From NCBI GenBank assembly GCA_963691815.1, contig OY829668.1:16111643-16175642 (forward strand): a stretch of 64,000 bases of DNA, in the 5' to 3' direction. This stretch comes from Echiichthys vipera. Taxonomy: Eukaryota > Chordata > Actinopteri > Perciformes > Trachinidae. A program made the translations under genes and the position numbers. How positions within the stretch are numbered: position 1 is the first letter of the stretch; every line of letters begins with the position of its first letter. Positions 11,249-21,997 of the stretch are shown in pieces. The notes below the pieces were generated by a model. It saw only the letters and a program-made list of their open reading frames with translations, searched no databases and was not told the origin of the DNA.

Positions 11249-12287
11249 CAGTATTGAGTGGAAGCACCCTTTTGAGCTAATACAGCCGTGAGTCTTCTTG
11301 GGAATGATGCAACTAGTTTTTCACACCTGGATTTGGGGATCCTCTGCCATTCCTCCTTGCAGATCCTCTCCAGTTCTGTCAGGTTGGATGGTGAACGTTG
11401 GTGGACAGCCATTTTGAGGTCTCTCCAGAGATGCTCAATTGGGTTCAAGTCAGGGCTCTGGCTGGGCCATTCAAGAACAGTCACAGAGTTTTTCCGAAGC
11501 CACTCCTTCGTCATTTTAGCTGTGTGCTTAGGGTCATTGTCTTGTTGGAAGGTGAACCGTCGGCCCAGTCTGAGGTCCATAGCACTCTGGAAAAGGTTTT
11601 CGTCCAGGATATCTCTGTACTTGGCCGCATTCATCTTTCCTTCAATTGCAACCAGTCGTCCTGTCCCTGCAGCTGCAAAACACCCCCACAGCATGATGCT
11701 CCCACCACCACACTTGACTGTAGGGATGGTGTTGGGCAGGTGATGAGCGGTGCCTGGTTTTCTCCACACATACCGCTTAGAATTAAGGCCAAAAAGTTCT
11801 ATCTTTGTCTCATCAGACCAGAGAATCTTATTTATCATAGTCTGGGAGTCCTTCATGTGTTTTTTGGCAAATTCTATGCGGGCTTTCATGTGTCTTACTC
11901 TGAGGAGAGGCTTCCGTCGGGCCACTCTGCCATAAAGCCCTGACTGGTGGAGGGCTGCAGTGATGGTTGACTTTCTTGAACTTTCTCCCATCTCCTCACT
12001 GCATCTCTGGAGTTCAGCCACTGTGATCTTTGGGTTCTTCTTTACCTCTCTCACCAAGGCTCTTCTCCCCCGATTGCTCAGTTTGGTTGGACGCCAGCTC
12101 TTGGAAGAGTTCTTGTCATCCCATACGTCTTCCATTTAAGGATTATGGAGGCCACTGTGCTCTTGGGAACTTTAAGTGCAGCAGAAATTTTTTTGTATCC
12201 ATGGCCAGATCTGTGCCTTGCCACAATTCTGTCTCTGAGCTCTTCAGGCAGTTCCTTCGACCTCATGATTCTCATCTGCTCTGACAT
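11248..12287 (-). pseudogene. Tc1-like transposase, frameshifted (same lesion as copy 1)
   Basis: The N-terminal helix-turn-helix part reads from 12287 down, the DDE part from 12135 to 11248. All catalytic landmarks are present (LWSDET, QQDNDPKH, NPIEHLW). Both partial translations are identical in sequence to those of copy 1, and the frame breaks at the same base context (about 12092-12095). The protein therefore cannot be made in one frame; a transposase this close to intact suggests recent activity of the family. Confidence 0.95.
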
Positions 12288-12448
12288 GCACTGTGAGCTG
12301 TAAGGTCTTATATAGACAGGTGTGTGGCTTCCTTAATCAAGTCCAATCATTAGAATTAAACACAGCTGGACTCCAATGAAGGTGTAGAACCATCTCATGG
12401 ATGATCAGAAGAAATGGACAGTACCTGAGGTAAATATACAAGTGTCAC

Positions 12449-12665
12449 AGCAAAGGGTCTGAATACTTATGTCCATGTGATATTTCAGTTTTTCTTTTTT
12501 AATAAATCTGTAAAAATGTCTACAATTCTGTGTTTTTCTGTCAATATGGGGTGCTGTGTGTACATTAAAAGGAAAAAAAATGAACTTAAATGATTTTAGC
12601 ACATGGCTGCAATTTAACAAAGAGTAAAAAATTTAAGGGGGTCTGAATACTTTCCGTACCCACTG
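12449..12665. repeat. Tc1 copy 2 TIR (window-right)
   Basis: 217-bp terminal inverted repeat, followed by TA at 12666. Same IR/DR architecture as its partner. Confidence 0.94.
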
Positions 12666-12667
12666 TA

Positions 12668-13489
12668 TATATTAGGAAAAACATTATATCGACTTAAATG
12701 TATTTATATTTTGGTATTTATATTGATATTTTCTTATGAACACAGTTCAATTAAAGTAGATGTTCATCAAGTCACTATATTCAAACATTAAATTTGACAT
12801 GAGGTTTGATCCCTGCTATGTATTTCATTGCTGATGTCAGTAAAAACATTAATGGTGTCAGTAATTGTGGATGAAACATGTGTATAAATAAAGTGTCCAT
12901 ATAAAGGGAGTGAAAAGACATGATAGCTCTCAGTCAAATGAGTGTGTGGTGCTTAAAAGAGCCTTTGTGTTGTTGGTCCAACAGCAGCTTCACTTGGAGC
13001 TGGTGTACTTGGTCACATTAGTGACATTTTCTTCATTGGTTTGATTCAGTTGATCGAACAACACAGTGACATCGATCCAGTTATCGGCATGTTCCTGATC
13101 TGGACCAATAGTCTATGTATCCCATCCTCTTGTAGCGGCTCCCTCTGACACACTTGATCCTCTCATTTCCTACTTTCTATCTCTTTTTTGTTTTATGAAG
13201 AGCCACTTCCCTTTCCACTCAACATCTGTTTTCTCTGCTGCTGGTGTTCATTTCATATTTCTTTGCTCTTTCTTTGAGTACATTTAAAGTTAAAGTTGGA
13301 GCTGCTCATCGGTTCAAATATAATTTTTATTTCACATATAATCAGTCTGCAGGCTGATTTTATCTCATATGTCGTAGGTTAGATTTTAAAATGGTTCATC
13401 ATTAATACCTGTTATATGATATGAACAATAAAGAACAGAGACAGTGAGATTAGGACACACACAGACGGAGAGTAACTTCATTCTCTAGT
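12668..13489. other. No gene recognised
   Basis: AT-rich DNA after the Tc1 copy. I see no open frame of note, no tandem repeat and no family I know. Confidence 0.5.
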
Positions 13490-14578
13490 TGGCATGGGGC
13501 CCCAAATTTCCCTTTCCCGGGCCACATTAACCAACTTTAACTGGGGGATCCCGAGCAATCCCAGGCTAGCTTTGCCTTCCGGCTCAGCTCTGAGGTGCTG
13601 AAATCTCATCCCAGCAATTTCACACTCAGCTGTGAACCAATCCAGTGAGTGCTAAAGGTCCGTGACCGACGATGCCATCAGGACTACATCATCTGCAAAA
13701 AGCCTAGACTCGATCCTCAGCCCACCGAACTGCAACCCTTCCCCACCACGACTACGCCTCGATTTCCAGGACCAACAGAATTGGTGACAAAGTGCACCCC
13801 TGGCGATGCCAACCCTACCCGGGAACAAATCTGACTTAATGCCGAGGATCTTGACACAGCTCTCACTTTTGGTGTACAGAAATTGGATGGCCCACAGAAG
13901 TGACCCCCTCACCCCATACTCCAGCAGCACCTCCCACAGTATCTCCTAAGGGACCCGGTCATATGCCTTCTCCAGATCCACAAAGCACATGTAGACTGGA
14001 TGAGCATATTCCCAGGCCCCCTCCAGGATTCTTGCGAGAGTGAAGAGCTGGTCTGTTTTTCCACGTCCAGGACGGAATCCGCATTGTTCCTCTTCAATCT
14101 GAGGTTCGACTACATATATATATCGACCTGCACCTTCAAGTAGACTTTACCGGGAAGGCTGAGTAGTGTGATACCCCTGTAATTGGCACACACCCTCTGG
14201 TACCCCTTTTTTAATAGGGGAACCACCACCCTGGTCTGCTACTCCCTTTGCACTGTCCCAGAATTCCATGCAATGTTGAAGAGACTTTTCAACCAAGACA
14301 GCCCCTTCCAACCCAAAGCTTTTAGCATTTCTGGACGAATCTCATCAATCCCTGGGGCTTTGCCACTGTGGAGTTGCTTGACTTCCTCAGTGACTTCCGC
14401 CAGAGATATTGACAATGATTCCCCATCAGCCTCCAGCTCTGCCTCTACAAAAGAGGGCATGTTAGTCGGATTAAGGAGTTCCTAAAACTGCTCCTTCCAC
14501 CGCTTGATTACCTCATTAGCTGAAGTCATCAGCGTCCCGTCTCCATGACTTCTTCGAACTTCTCCCACAAACTGTCTT
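13490..14578 (-). pseudogene. RTE/Rex3-like LINE reverse-transcriptase relic
   Basis: On the minus strand, from 14578 down: a linker-RT entry (EVTEEVKQLHSGKAPGIDEI), NYRGITLLSLPGKV, a degraded FRPGRGKTDQLFTLARILEG, MCFVDLEKAYDRVP, EYGVRGSLLWAIQFLYTKSE and the catalytic box region LFADDVVLMASSVTDL at about 13655-13700. Stops and frameshifts interrupt it (for example the stop just after DRVP). The motif set is that of the fish RTE clade (Rex3/Expander type). Neither the endonuclease part nor the 3' end is present. Other pieces of the same family lie at 19790-20095, 27463-29020, 32530-33007 and 46405-47610. Confidence 0.87.
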
Positions 14579-14722
14579 CATTTTGTTTGTACGGGTCTGA
14601 AGCAGACAAAAACAACATCAGCAAGAGATCTGTAACAAATCATTGTTAACACACGGCTCACTTACTCTCTTTTTTTATTTTTTTGACCAAATCCACTCAC
14701 AGTGCCTCAGCTGTCATATTAG

Positions 14723-15245
14723 CTACAAACAAAATGTCTTCTCACATTGGTCACAACAGTATGGTTTCTCTCTGGTGTGAACTAGCTGGGGGGTTTTTGG
14801 GTCTGTGAGATTTCTAAAAGATTTCTCACATTGGTCACAACGATGTGGTTTACATACAGTGTGACTCCGTTGGTGGCTGGTAAGCATTCGCAATAAAGAA
14901 AATGCTTTCCCACAATGGTCACACCAGTAGGGTTTATCTCCAGTGTGACTACATCGATGGATTTTTAAAGAACAATGTACAGAGGAAGCTTTGTCACACA
15001 GTTCACAGTTGTATGGTTTCTCTCGAGGGTGTACTCGTTGGATTCTTAGGTATGTTGAAGCTTTCCCACAATTATTACATGTGTATGGTTTCTCTCCTGA
15101 ATGAATTCGTTGGTTCGTTTTTAAAAGCAGAAGGCTGAACGAAAGCTGTGCCTCATTGATCACAGCTGTAAGGTTTCTCTCCAGTGTGAATACGCATGTG
15201 GGATTTTAAGAAGATGCATTGAAGTCCCCGTCTTCCTCTTTGTTT
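14723..15245 (-). pseudogene. C2H2 zinc-finger gene, terminal exon, degenerate (ZNF-C)
   Basis: The exon starts after ctgtttcag (complement at 15246-15254), the same acceptor as ZNF-A and ZNF-B. A deletion fuses fingers 1 and 2, and a TGA stop follows SCDQ at about 15165. The remaining open frame (14723-15163) keeps fingers with CELCDKASSVHCSLKIHRCSH, CDHCGKAFSLLRMLTSHQRSH and CDQCEKSFRN, but others lost Cys or His residues (for example QLVH in place of a full finger end), and the tail ends early at KTFCL. It is a dead paralogue of the block A and B genes. Confidence 0.9.
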
Positions 15246-16050
15246 CTGAAACAGAACATAGATGAGAGAAAACCCTTGGTCTAATTTTTACTTTCCTGTC
15301 ATCATGGTGAGTATAAACAAATGTTATCCCATACTTTGGTTCTCTAAAAACCTCACTGATAGGCTGCAGTGTGTTGAACAGCTCCAATCTGCTGCGAGAT
15401 GTTTTACTCAACCATATCAACTACCCAAACTGCATATTTATGTATGTATTCGTTTATTTAGGGCATGTTAGTTACTACAATATCTGATTCAAAATGGATA
15501 TAACAGCAGTGAAAAACTATAAAGTATATAAAATACTGCAAAAGCTCACCATTATCAAAAAATAAATGAAAAGAGAGATGGGAAAATGAATTAGAGATTA
15601 GCATTTCAATTGAAGATTGGAAAGAGTCATTAACTAGAAACTTTGAAATGTCACTCTAAATATTGGAGGGGATAGAATAGAAAGTGAGGATGAGATCATT
15701 TCTAACACCGGATAAGTTGGGGAATTTCTACTTCAGACAGGGACGTGTTGTCTGGACCTACACACACACCTTACACTTAAATATGTATTTGATTTAAAGG
15801 AGCCAATTCAATTAGAAATTATTTTGGGATTAAGATTGGAAGGGAAGATAAAATAAAACAGAATGTGCTTGATTAATATATTGTCTGTAACAGCCACTAA
15901 GCAGGTAACTAAAACATGACTTTCAACTGTAGAAGAAACTTTGCACGTGGAAAAATAAAATTTAATAATTAGGGACCAAGAAGAGTACTGACCTGGCCAA
16001 CTGACTGACACTGGCATATCTTCATCATCAGTTTCTGTGAGGACTTGTGT
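15246..16050. other. Upstream region of ZNF-C; no gene
   Basis: 15246-15390 matches the sequence upstream of the zinc-finger exons in A and B. 15395-15450 jumps to match B near 51680-51735. 15476-15668 matches a segment found in block B only as an insertion (48868-49047). 15670-16050 has no recognised content. Confidence 0.7.
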
Positions 16051-16054
16051 GCGT

Positions 16055-16075
16055 GTGTGCGTGTGTGTGTGTGCA

Positions 16076-16116
<41 letters not shown>

Positions 16117-16117
16117 C
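16055..16117. repeat. (GT)n microsatellite of block C
   Basis: About 30 GT dinucleotides with a few interruptions. It holds the same position as the much longer GT tracts in A (39222-39432) and B (54692-54922), directly before the LINE sequence. Confidence 0.95.
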
Positions 16118-16717
16118 TACAACAGCAGCAAATAGGAGCTCCACTGAAAAGTTGAAGAACATATTTTCAGCTGATGATCCTGCATCTGTTGTGAGAGACA
16201 TCACTAACTACGTCCACACACTACTCCCCCACTGTGAAGATGAAGATCTGAAAGTGTCTTACTTCAGGTTTCATCTGCCCCCTCTCACTTACACACCCCT
16301 CACCCGCTCGAACATCAAGCAACCTTTGAACACAGCACAGAACACTGTTCACCAAAACCACCAGACACAGGAACAGTTTGTCCGGTTCTCTCACCACCAC
16401 CACCTCCTGACTAACTGCACCCGCACACAGGCTCTCTGCACCTAACTCACACTCACCTTCACCCCCTCCTCCCTCCACCATACCCTCCCTCAAACACAAA
16501 TGACAAATGAAACCCATAACCGTTTTAGACCTAACTGTGTTTTTAACTTTCCACTTGTAAAACATGATGAGCGCACATACAGCACATACATTAAAATTGC
16601 TTTTCTGAATGTGCGCTCTCTATTAAACAAATCTTTTAGCATTTTTAGCATTTTTATTATTTTTTTAATCCTTACAGAGACATGGCTTGGCACTGATGCA
16701 CCTGTTGTTCTCACTTA

Positions 16718-17325
16718 GGGGGCACTCACACTGTCTTTCTGGCCGGGGCAAAAAACGTTTTTTCAGCTGAACCCTAGTACCCTTAAGCAGTGTGAGTGCA
16801 CCCGTTCCGCGCATCACTGCGGCCAGCGGGCCTTCCACGACCCGCTTGAAAGAGGTGGGCTTTAGCGGAGCCGTTTGCACATGTACGAGCACAAGCGTGC
16901 GCACGTGTACGAGCACGAGCACGAGCCCTACGGCAGTAGCGTTATGTCCGCCTGTTTGGGCATGTAAATAGAAGGACGGACCATGCGCGGACATTTAACA
17001 ACAACAACAATGGCGGTGAAAGGTTCACGTTGATGTGATGCGGAGGTGGAGTGTTTACTGCAGATTTGGTCGGATGAAAATATTCAAAAACAGTCGACAA
17101 GACGCACAAAAACTCTGAGGTCTGTGGAAAGATTTGTAAACAAAGCCACACACACGCGATCAATGCGTTTGACCTGTTACGGCGTGATGGCGTATGGACA
17201 GCAAGAAGCATTGGCCGGCCCTGGCAGTGTGAGTACAAACGGGGCTGGGGCACGGGGGGAGAGGGAGGGGGGACAAGAACCCTAAAGCCCAGGTCGCGGT
17301 GCGGAACGACAGTCTGAGTACGCCC
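16718..17325 (+). mobile_element. Harbinger-type MITE, copy M1
   Basis: A 608-bp non-coding element with terminal inverted repeats (gggggcactcacactgtc at the left, complement ending gtacgccc at the right) and TTA on both sides (16715-16717 and 17326-17328). In block B the same LINE position is uninterrupted (ctcactgaggcttcccc near 55549), so the empty site confirms a 3-bp duplication. A 3-bp TWA duplication is characteristic of the PIF/Harbinger superfamily. The interior has many acgagcacg and acgtgtacg words and no transposase. Confidence 0.82.
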
Positions 17326-17886
17326 TTAGGCTACCCCAACAAATTTTAACTTTTTATTTTCAACAAGGGGGCTCAGAAGAGGAGGTGGCACTGCTTCAAT
17401 TATAAAGAACACTATAAACATGAACAAAGTTTTTTTTGTAACAGCTACTCAGCATTTGAGTACCATGCCTTTGTTTTTAGCAGCCCACCTATTCTCTTTT
17501 TAACAGACTACAGACCACACTCTATCGGTTCTTTGAGGAACAGCTGTTGTATCTGGTGAATTGCTCTCTTCAGACGGGTGTCTTCCCCACCTCTTTTAAA
17601 ACAGCAGTGGTGAAGCCCGTTCTGAAGAGAGTGATTTAGACCCCTATGTTTTAAATAACTACCGGCCTGTATCCAGCTTAAAAAAAAATGTTTTTTTTAT
17701 CAAGTAAAGGTTTTTTTTAAACATTCAATTTTTTATAATTTTAAATGACATCAGGTTTCATTTAGATAATCATAGACTCACAGTCTTGGTACTGCTGGAA
17801 CTAACTGCTGCCTTTGATACAGTAGACCTTTACATTTTATTAAATGGACTGAGGAACCTGATCTTCCTCTCTGGTACTGTTTCTAA

Positions 17887-18468
17887 GGGCGTGATCACAC
17901 TGTCCTCCCGGACCACGACCCGGACTTTAGGGTACTTGTCCCCCCTCCCTCTCCCCCCGCACCCCAGCCCCGTTTGTACTGACATTGCCAGGGCCTCGGC
18001 CAATGCTTCTTGCTGTCCATACGCCATCACGCCGTAACACGTCACACGCATTGATCGCGTGTGTGGCTTTGTTTACAAATCTTTCCATAGACGTCAGAGT
18101 TTTTGTGCGTCTTGTCGACTGTTTTTGAATATTTTCATCCGACCAAATCTGCAGTAAACACAACGTGAACCTTTACCACCATTGTTGTTGTTGTTAAATA
18201 TCCGCGCATGGTCCGTCCTTCTATTTACATGTCCGAACAGGCGGACATAACGCTACTGCCGTAGGGCTCGTGCTCGTACACGTGCGCACGCTCGTGCTCG
18301 TACATGTGCAAACGGCTCCGCTAAAGCCCACCTCTTTCAAGCGGGCCGTGGCGGCCCAGCTGGCCCCAGTTGAGCGCGGAGCGGGTGCGCTCACACAACT
18401 TAAAGGTACTAGACTTTAGCTGAAAAAACGGTTTTGGCTGCGGCCAAAAGGACAGTGTGATCACGCTC
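17887..18468 (-). mobile_element. Harbinger-type MITE, copy M2
   Basis: 582 bp, inverted relative to M1 and M3, starting gggcgtgatcacactgtcc at 17887 and ending gtgatcacgctc at 18468, with TAA at both sides (17884-17886, 18469-18471). It sits inside the RT region of the L2-like LINE. Internal sequence matches M1 read on the other strand. Confidence 0.82.
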
Positions 18469-18471
18469 TAA

Positions 18472-18617
18472 GGGCGTGATCACACTGTCTCAACTGCGGC
18501 CAGCGGACCGTCCACGGCCCGCTTGAAAGAGGTGGGCTTTAGCGGAGCCGTTTGCACATGTACGAGCACGAGCGTGCGCACGTGTACGAGCACGAGCCCT
18601 ACGGCAGTAGCGTTATG
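18472..18617 (+). mobile_element. Harbinger-type MITE, partial copy M4, abutting M2
   Basis: Begins gggcgtgatcacactgtc immediately after the TAA that ends M2, in M1 orientation, and stops at gcgttatg, where LINE sequence resumes. It is a 146-bp truncated copy and also lacks about 70 bp near its left end compared with M1. The shared TAA shows two elements side by side. Confidence 0.78.
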
Positions 18618-19789
18618 CGTGCTTTTATCTCTTGTCATCTAGATTATTGTAATGCCCTGATCTCTGGTCTTGCCAAAAAGAACATGTAAAGCTTACAATT
18701 ACTACAGAACTCAGCCACATGCGTGCCGAGGAAGACTAGAGGGTGGGAGCATAATATACCAGTTTTAAAATCGCTGCATTGGCTCCCCGTGAATTCAGGA
18801 TCGATTTTAAGGTTCTTTTACTAGTTTTTAAATGTCTTAATGGTCTCAGGCCCTCTTATTTATCTGCAAAGCTTTTGCCCTAACAACCCTTGCTGGCCTT
18901 TTAACCATACGACAAGTAAGAACCAAAACTCACGGGGAGGCGCCATACAGTTATTATTGCCTCCGATTGTTGAACAGCCTGCCTCGGGGGGCTGAGATGC
19001 TGTTTCTGTTTTGTTGCCTTATTTTCCTTAGTTTACCATGAACCTTTACCGTGTTACTGTTAGCTCGGTATTCCCTGGTCAAAACACCACAGGGCGGAAG
19101 TAAGAAGTAGCGGACTTCATAATAGTATGTCACTGTTTTAAAATGGAGTCGTTGGCATCAAAACAAGCCAGATTATATAAAAACAGATGAAATTACATTT
19201 TCTTAGAAACAATCCCAAATCATCAAATGATTTGTAGAGAAATCATGTAAAAATTCATCTAAATCAGTTATTTTATATGCAGGCTGCCCTCTGGTGTAGG
19301 AAACAAGAAACTGCAAGTACAAAAGAAAATTGGTTTGCTACATTAATTGCTGCTTTAAGTAAGTGATTAGTTATAAACGGTGTAGTTGTGAATTGTGCAC
19401 AGTGCAAACAAGTGAGCTTTTAACAACAATAAACTGTCGAATAATGAGTCGATGTTGTCAGATCAGCTGTATTTCCATCTGAACTGCTGACGCGATAGAG
19501 GACATGTGTTGCGAGCTTCGGTTGGCAGTGCCAAAGTGGGCAGCCCTTAGCCCATTCTTTTCCCTTTTTCTTTCCTTTTTGATTCTTCTTTCTTTCTTGA
19601 TGTCACTGGTGTCTTCCTTCCTCTATAGTGTCCTTTCATATTTGTGAGGTTCACAGTGAAGCTTCAGAGCCTCATATTCCTGACCTTTGGACAGCAGTTG
19701 TTACAATAGGCTGTAATATGAAGTCATGTATTTAAATGATGAGAACATATGGTTAACAAATCACTCTTCCTGTATATCCAGTCGGAAAA

Positions 19790-20095
19790 AAGGACCAGCT
19801 CTTCACTCCCGCAAGGATCCCTGTGGGGGCCTGGGAGTATGCCCATCCAGTCTACATGTGCTTTGTGGATCTGGAGAAGGCACATGACTGGGTCCCTCTG
19901 GAGTTACTGTGGGAGGCGCTACGGGAGTATGGGGTGCAATCTCTGTACACCCAAAGCGAGAGCCATGTCCGGATCCTCGGCAGTAAGTCGGTTTCGTTCC
20001 TGGTGGGGGCTGGCATCCGCCAGGGGTGCGCTTTGTCACCAATCCTGTTCGTGATTTTCATGGACAGGATATCGAGGCGTCGTCGTGGTGGGGAA
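19790..20095 (+). pseudogene. RTE/Rex3-like RT fragment inserted next to ZNF-D
   Basis: Reads WEYAHPVYMCFVDLEKAHDW, EALREYGVQSLYTQSESHVR and GIRQGCALSPILFVIFMDR, stopping at RRRRGGEG just before the zinc-finger sequence. It holds RT motifs around the second conserved block but neither the catalytic box nor the ends. In block E the corresponding place has about 70 bp of unrelated sequence, so the fragment replaced or displaced host DNA. Confidence 0.85.
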
Positions 20096-20099
20096 GGGG

Positions 20100-20858
20100 T
20101 CTCTCTCCAGTGTGGATTATCATATGTGTCTTCAATGTTGTTGCCTCTGTGAATGCTTTGGTACAAACTGAGCAGCTGAAAGGTTTCTCTCCTGTGTGAA
20201 TTCTCATATGCTTCTTCAGATATGACTTAATTGGAAATCATTAATTGCAAACAGATCAGCTGAACAGTTTATCTCCTGTGTGGCTTCTCATATGTGTCTT
20301 CAGATTTGTGGCCCGCGTGAATCCATTATTATGAACTGGGCATCTTTATAGTCTCTCTCTTGTGTGGATCTCATGTGTCTCTTCAGAAGTGGCTTTGTGC
20401 TAAATCTTTTCCCACACTCAGAACAGCTAAATGGCTTCTCACAAGCATGCCATCTCTGATCATTGACAGGAACGTCATCATTTTCTAGAGAGTTTGAACC
20501 TGACTGAGGTTCATTTGTTTCAATCCATTTAATACTGTCATCAGGATCAGGTTGTGGATTTCTTTCTGGATCTGAGTTCCTGGCTGGTTCCGGTCCTCCA
20601 CAGTCTTCTCCATCAGATTCTGTTTCCATCTGTTTAGTTTCTCTATGACGAAACTGTAAAATAATGAGGTTTCTCTTCATCATCTTCTTCACTCTTCATA
20701 GAGACTGGATTGAATGGGATCTGGATATCAGCCTCCTCCAGTCCCTGAAGCTGCTTTCCCTGCCTGACTGGTCCTGAGTTCGTCCTGTTCCTCTTTAATA
20801 TGTGGGGGCTCTGGGTCCTCCTGGTCCAGACTGGAACTCCACTCCTGCTGCTGCATGT
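20100..20858 (-). pseudogene. C2H2 zinc-finger gene, terminal exon, degenerate (ZNF-D)
   Basis: The exon starts after tgtcctgcag (complement at 20859-20868). It encodes an acidic N-terminal region, SSLDQEDPEPPHIKEEQDEL, then EEADIQIPFNPV, MKSEEDDEEKP and SDGEDCGGPEPARNSDPE, and one recognisable finger CSECGKRFSTKPLLKRHM whose second His pair is damaged (RSTQERD). At least two frameshifts (near 20770 and 20690) and stops break it. The acidic leader followed by fingers is typical of a large zinc-finger gene family in teleosts; these proteins are presumed nuclear DNA-binding regulators. The paralogue in block E keeps more fingers. Confidence 0.87.
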
Positions 20859-20890
20859 CTGCAGGACAGAATGAAGCAATAATTAGGACA

Positions 20891-20893
<3 letters not shown>

Positions 20894-20932
<39 letters not shown>
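20894..20932. repeat. (TA)n microsatellite
   Basis: About 19 TA units in the intron upstream of ZNF-D. The same tract is at 62006-62032 in block E, so it predates the duplication. Confidence 0.95.
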
Positions 20933-20935
<3 letters not shown>

Positions 20936-21452
20936 GAAAAAACACCAAGAAGTATACACAACATAATAACACAACACATTTGCAACTGCAGGAAAGACAG
21001 TTGAAAAAAACAAAAACAAAAAAAAAACATTTATGAGGCCCAACTGATTTGGTGAACAAAAAGCCTTCCATTAAATATGTGCCATTTGAATGTCGTAACT
21101 GTTTAAAATGAAACTTAAATTTCTATTGTTTTTTAATTAGCCTCTCATGTGATTACATACATTTTAAATACTCAAATATGTAACTTTTAAGCTCAGGCCA
21201 TTTTATTATTTTTTTTGCTTTGGTTTCTTCATATGGTTCATATTGCTATTCCACCTTTCTTGCAATTATGTGCGGACAATCATGCTTTTCCTCTAAGATC
21301 AATTATGTATATCTATAAATCACTGGAACTACACACTTTTTGTGGATAAAAGGCTGCTGCCATGATTAAATATTTTTGCGACCTTAGCTCAACCTTGGTC
21401 TACCCATAGCAAAAGCCTGTAGTGAGACGGAGCCAAAGCTAATGAGCAGCAA

Positions 21453-21990
21453 GATGCCTCCCTTCTCTGAAGACGACTACCACAAACTTCTCCAGAAGAT
21501 TGCAGTACCGGAAAGCAAAATCCACAGGTAAGAAGTGAATGTGGAAGTGAATGGACAAAGTGGGAACGATACAACTTTACCGTGGCCCCAAAACAGTGGA
21601 CAAGAAAAGGCTAACACATGGCTAGTTAGCACTAAACAGGAGGACTGTGTACAAGGTAATAAATCCAGAAGTTCTACATTGAACTCTCTTGGTGCTAAGC
21701 CTAAGAGTAAATCATCTCCCTGGGGAAAGCATGGGAGACTAACAGGCAGAGCCCGGCACAATCAGATTATTGATGCAACGGGATGGCCTGCTCGACCATC
21801 CCGGCATAGCGCCTCATCATCCCCTGCTGCTAGCAGGACAGAGCCCCTGACAGCAGCCAAAGGGAGGGATAACAACAACCCTCCCCAACAACAATGTGTA
21901 CAAGTGGAGAAAAGTCTTGCTCAACTGCTGCAGGATCCTGGATGCCCATCTGATGACCTGGATAATTTTTCATCCGCTCACAACAAGGTA
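21453..21990 (+). pseudogene. L2-like LINE ORF1, 5' part (block D)
   Basis: ATG at 21453 opens MPPFSEDDYHKLLQKIAVPE (a short coiled-coil-like start), with a TAA stop after 26 codons, then continues NDTTLPWPQNSGQ and a low-complexity basic and Ser/Pro-rich stretch to LLQDPGCPSDDLDNFSSAHN. Block E carries the same ORF1 and continues into an esterase-like domain; here the Rex1-like element begins at about 21998. The role of ORF1 is inferred from this layout. Confidence 0.78.
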
Positions 21991-21997
21991 AGAAAAG

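Larger units (their letters stand above)
11032..12665 (-). mobile_element. Tc1-like DNA transposon, copy 2, complete ends
   Basis: A 1634-bp element with both terminal inverted repeats (11032-11248 and 12449-12665, 217 bp each), bounded by TA at 11030-11031 and 12666-12667. It lies opposite to copy 1, with 1.36 kb between them. The ends start cagtgggtacggaaag and its complement. Within each repeat the motif aagtattcagaccc occurs near the tip and again near the inner edge. The transposase is frameshifted, so movement would need enzyme from elsewhere. Confidence 0.96.
14583..18980. other. Block C: partial third copy of the zinc-finger/LINE duplication
   Basis: From about 14600 (aaaacaacatcagcaag) this block follows the same order as blocks A (from 35774) and B (from 49950): antisense zinc-finger exon, the same intron-like upstream sequence to about 15390, then after a different middle section the GT repeat, and the same L2-like LINE. 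It lacks the RNase H LINE piece and the exon 1 region. Divergence from A and B is visibly larger than that between A and B. Confidence 0.85.
16118..18980 (+). mobile_element. L2-like LINE, internally deleted and split by MITEs (block C)
   Basis: LINE sequence is seen in three parts. 16118-16714: a linker piece (SSTEKLKNIFSADDPASV), then the start of an endonuclease region (NVRSLLNKS, LTETWLGTDAPVVL). 17329-17883: LYRFFEEQLLYLVNC, NNYRPVSS, and the RT palm start LLELTAAFDTVDL. 18618-18980: the C-terminal region (AFISCHLDYCNALISGL, SLHWLP). The parts with the conserved PQG motif and the YADD box are missing at the M2/M4 MITE pair, and many stops occur. This element belongs to the same family as the LINEs in blocks A and B. 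Confidence 0.85.

Noticed and set aside
20883..21071. Hydrophobic 60-100 codon frames next to ZNF-D (20728-21071) and ZNF-E (61946-62152)
   Set aside because: They read through the (TA)n tract and T-rich intron upstream of the zinc-finger exon; not membrane proteins.
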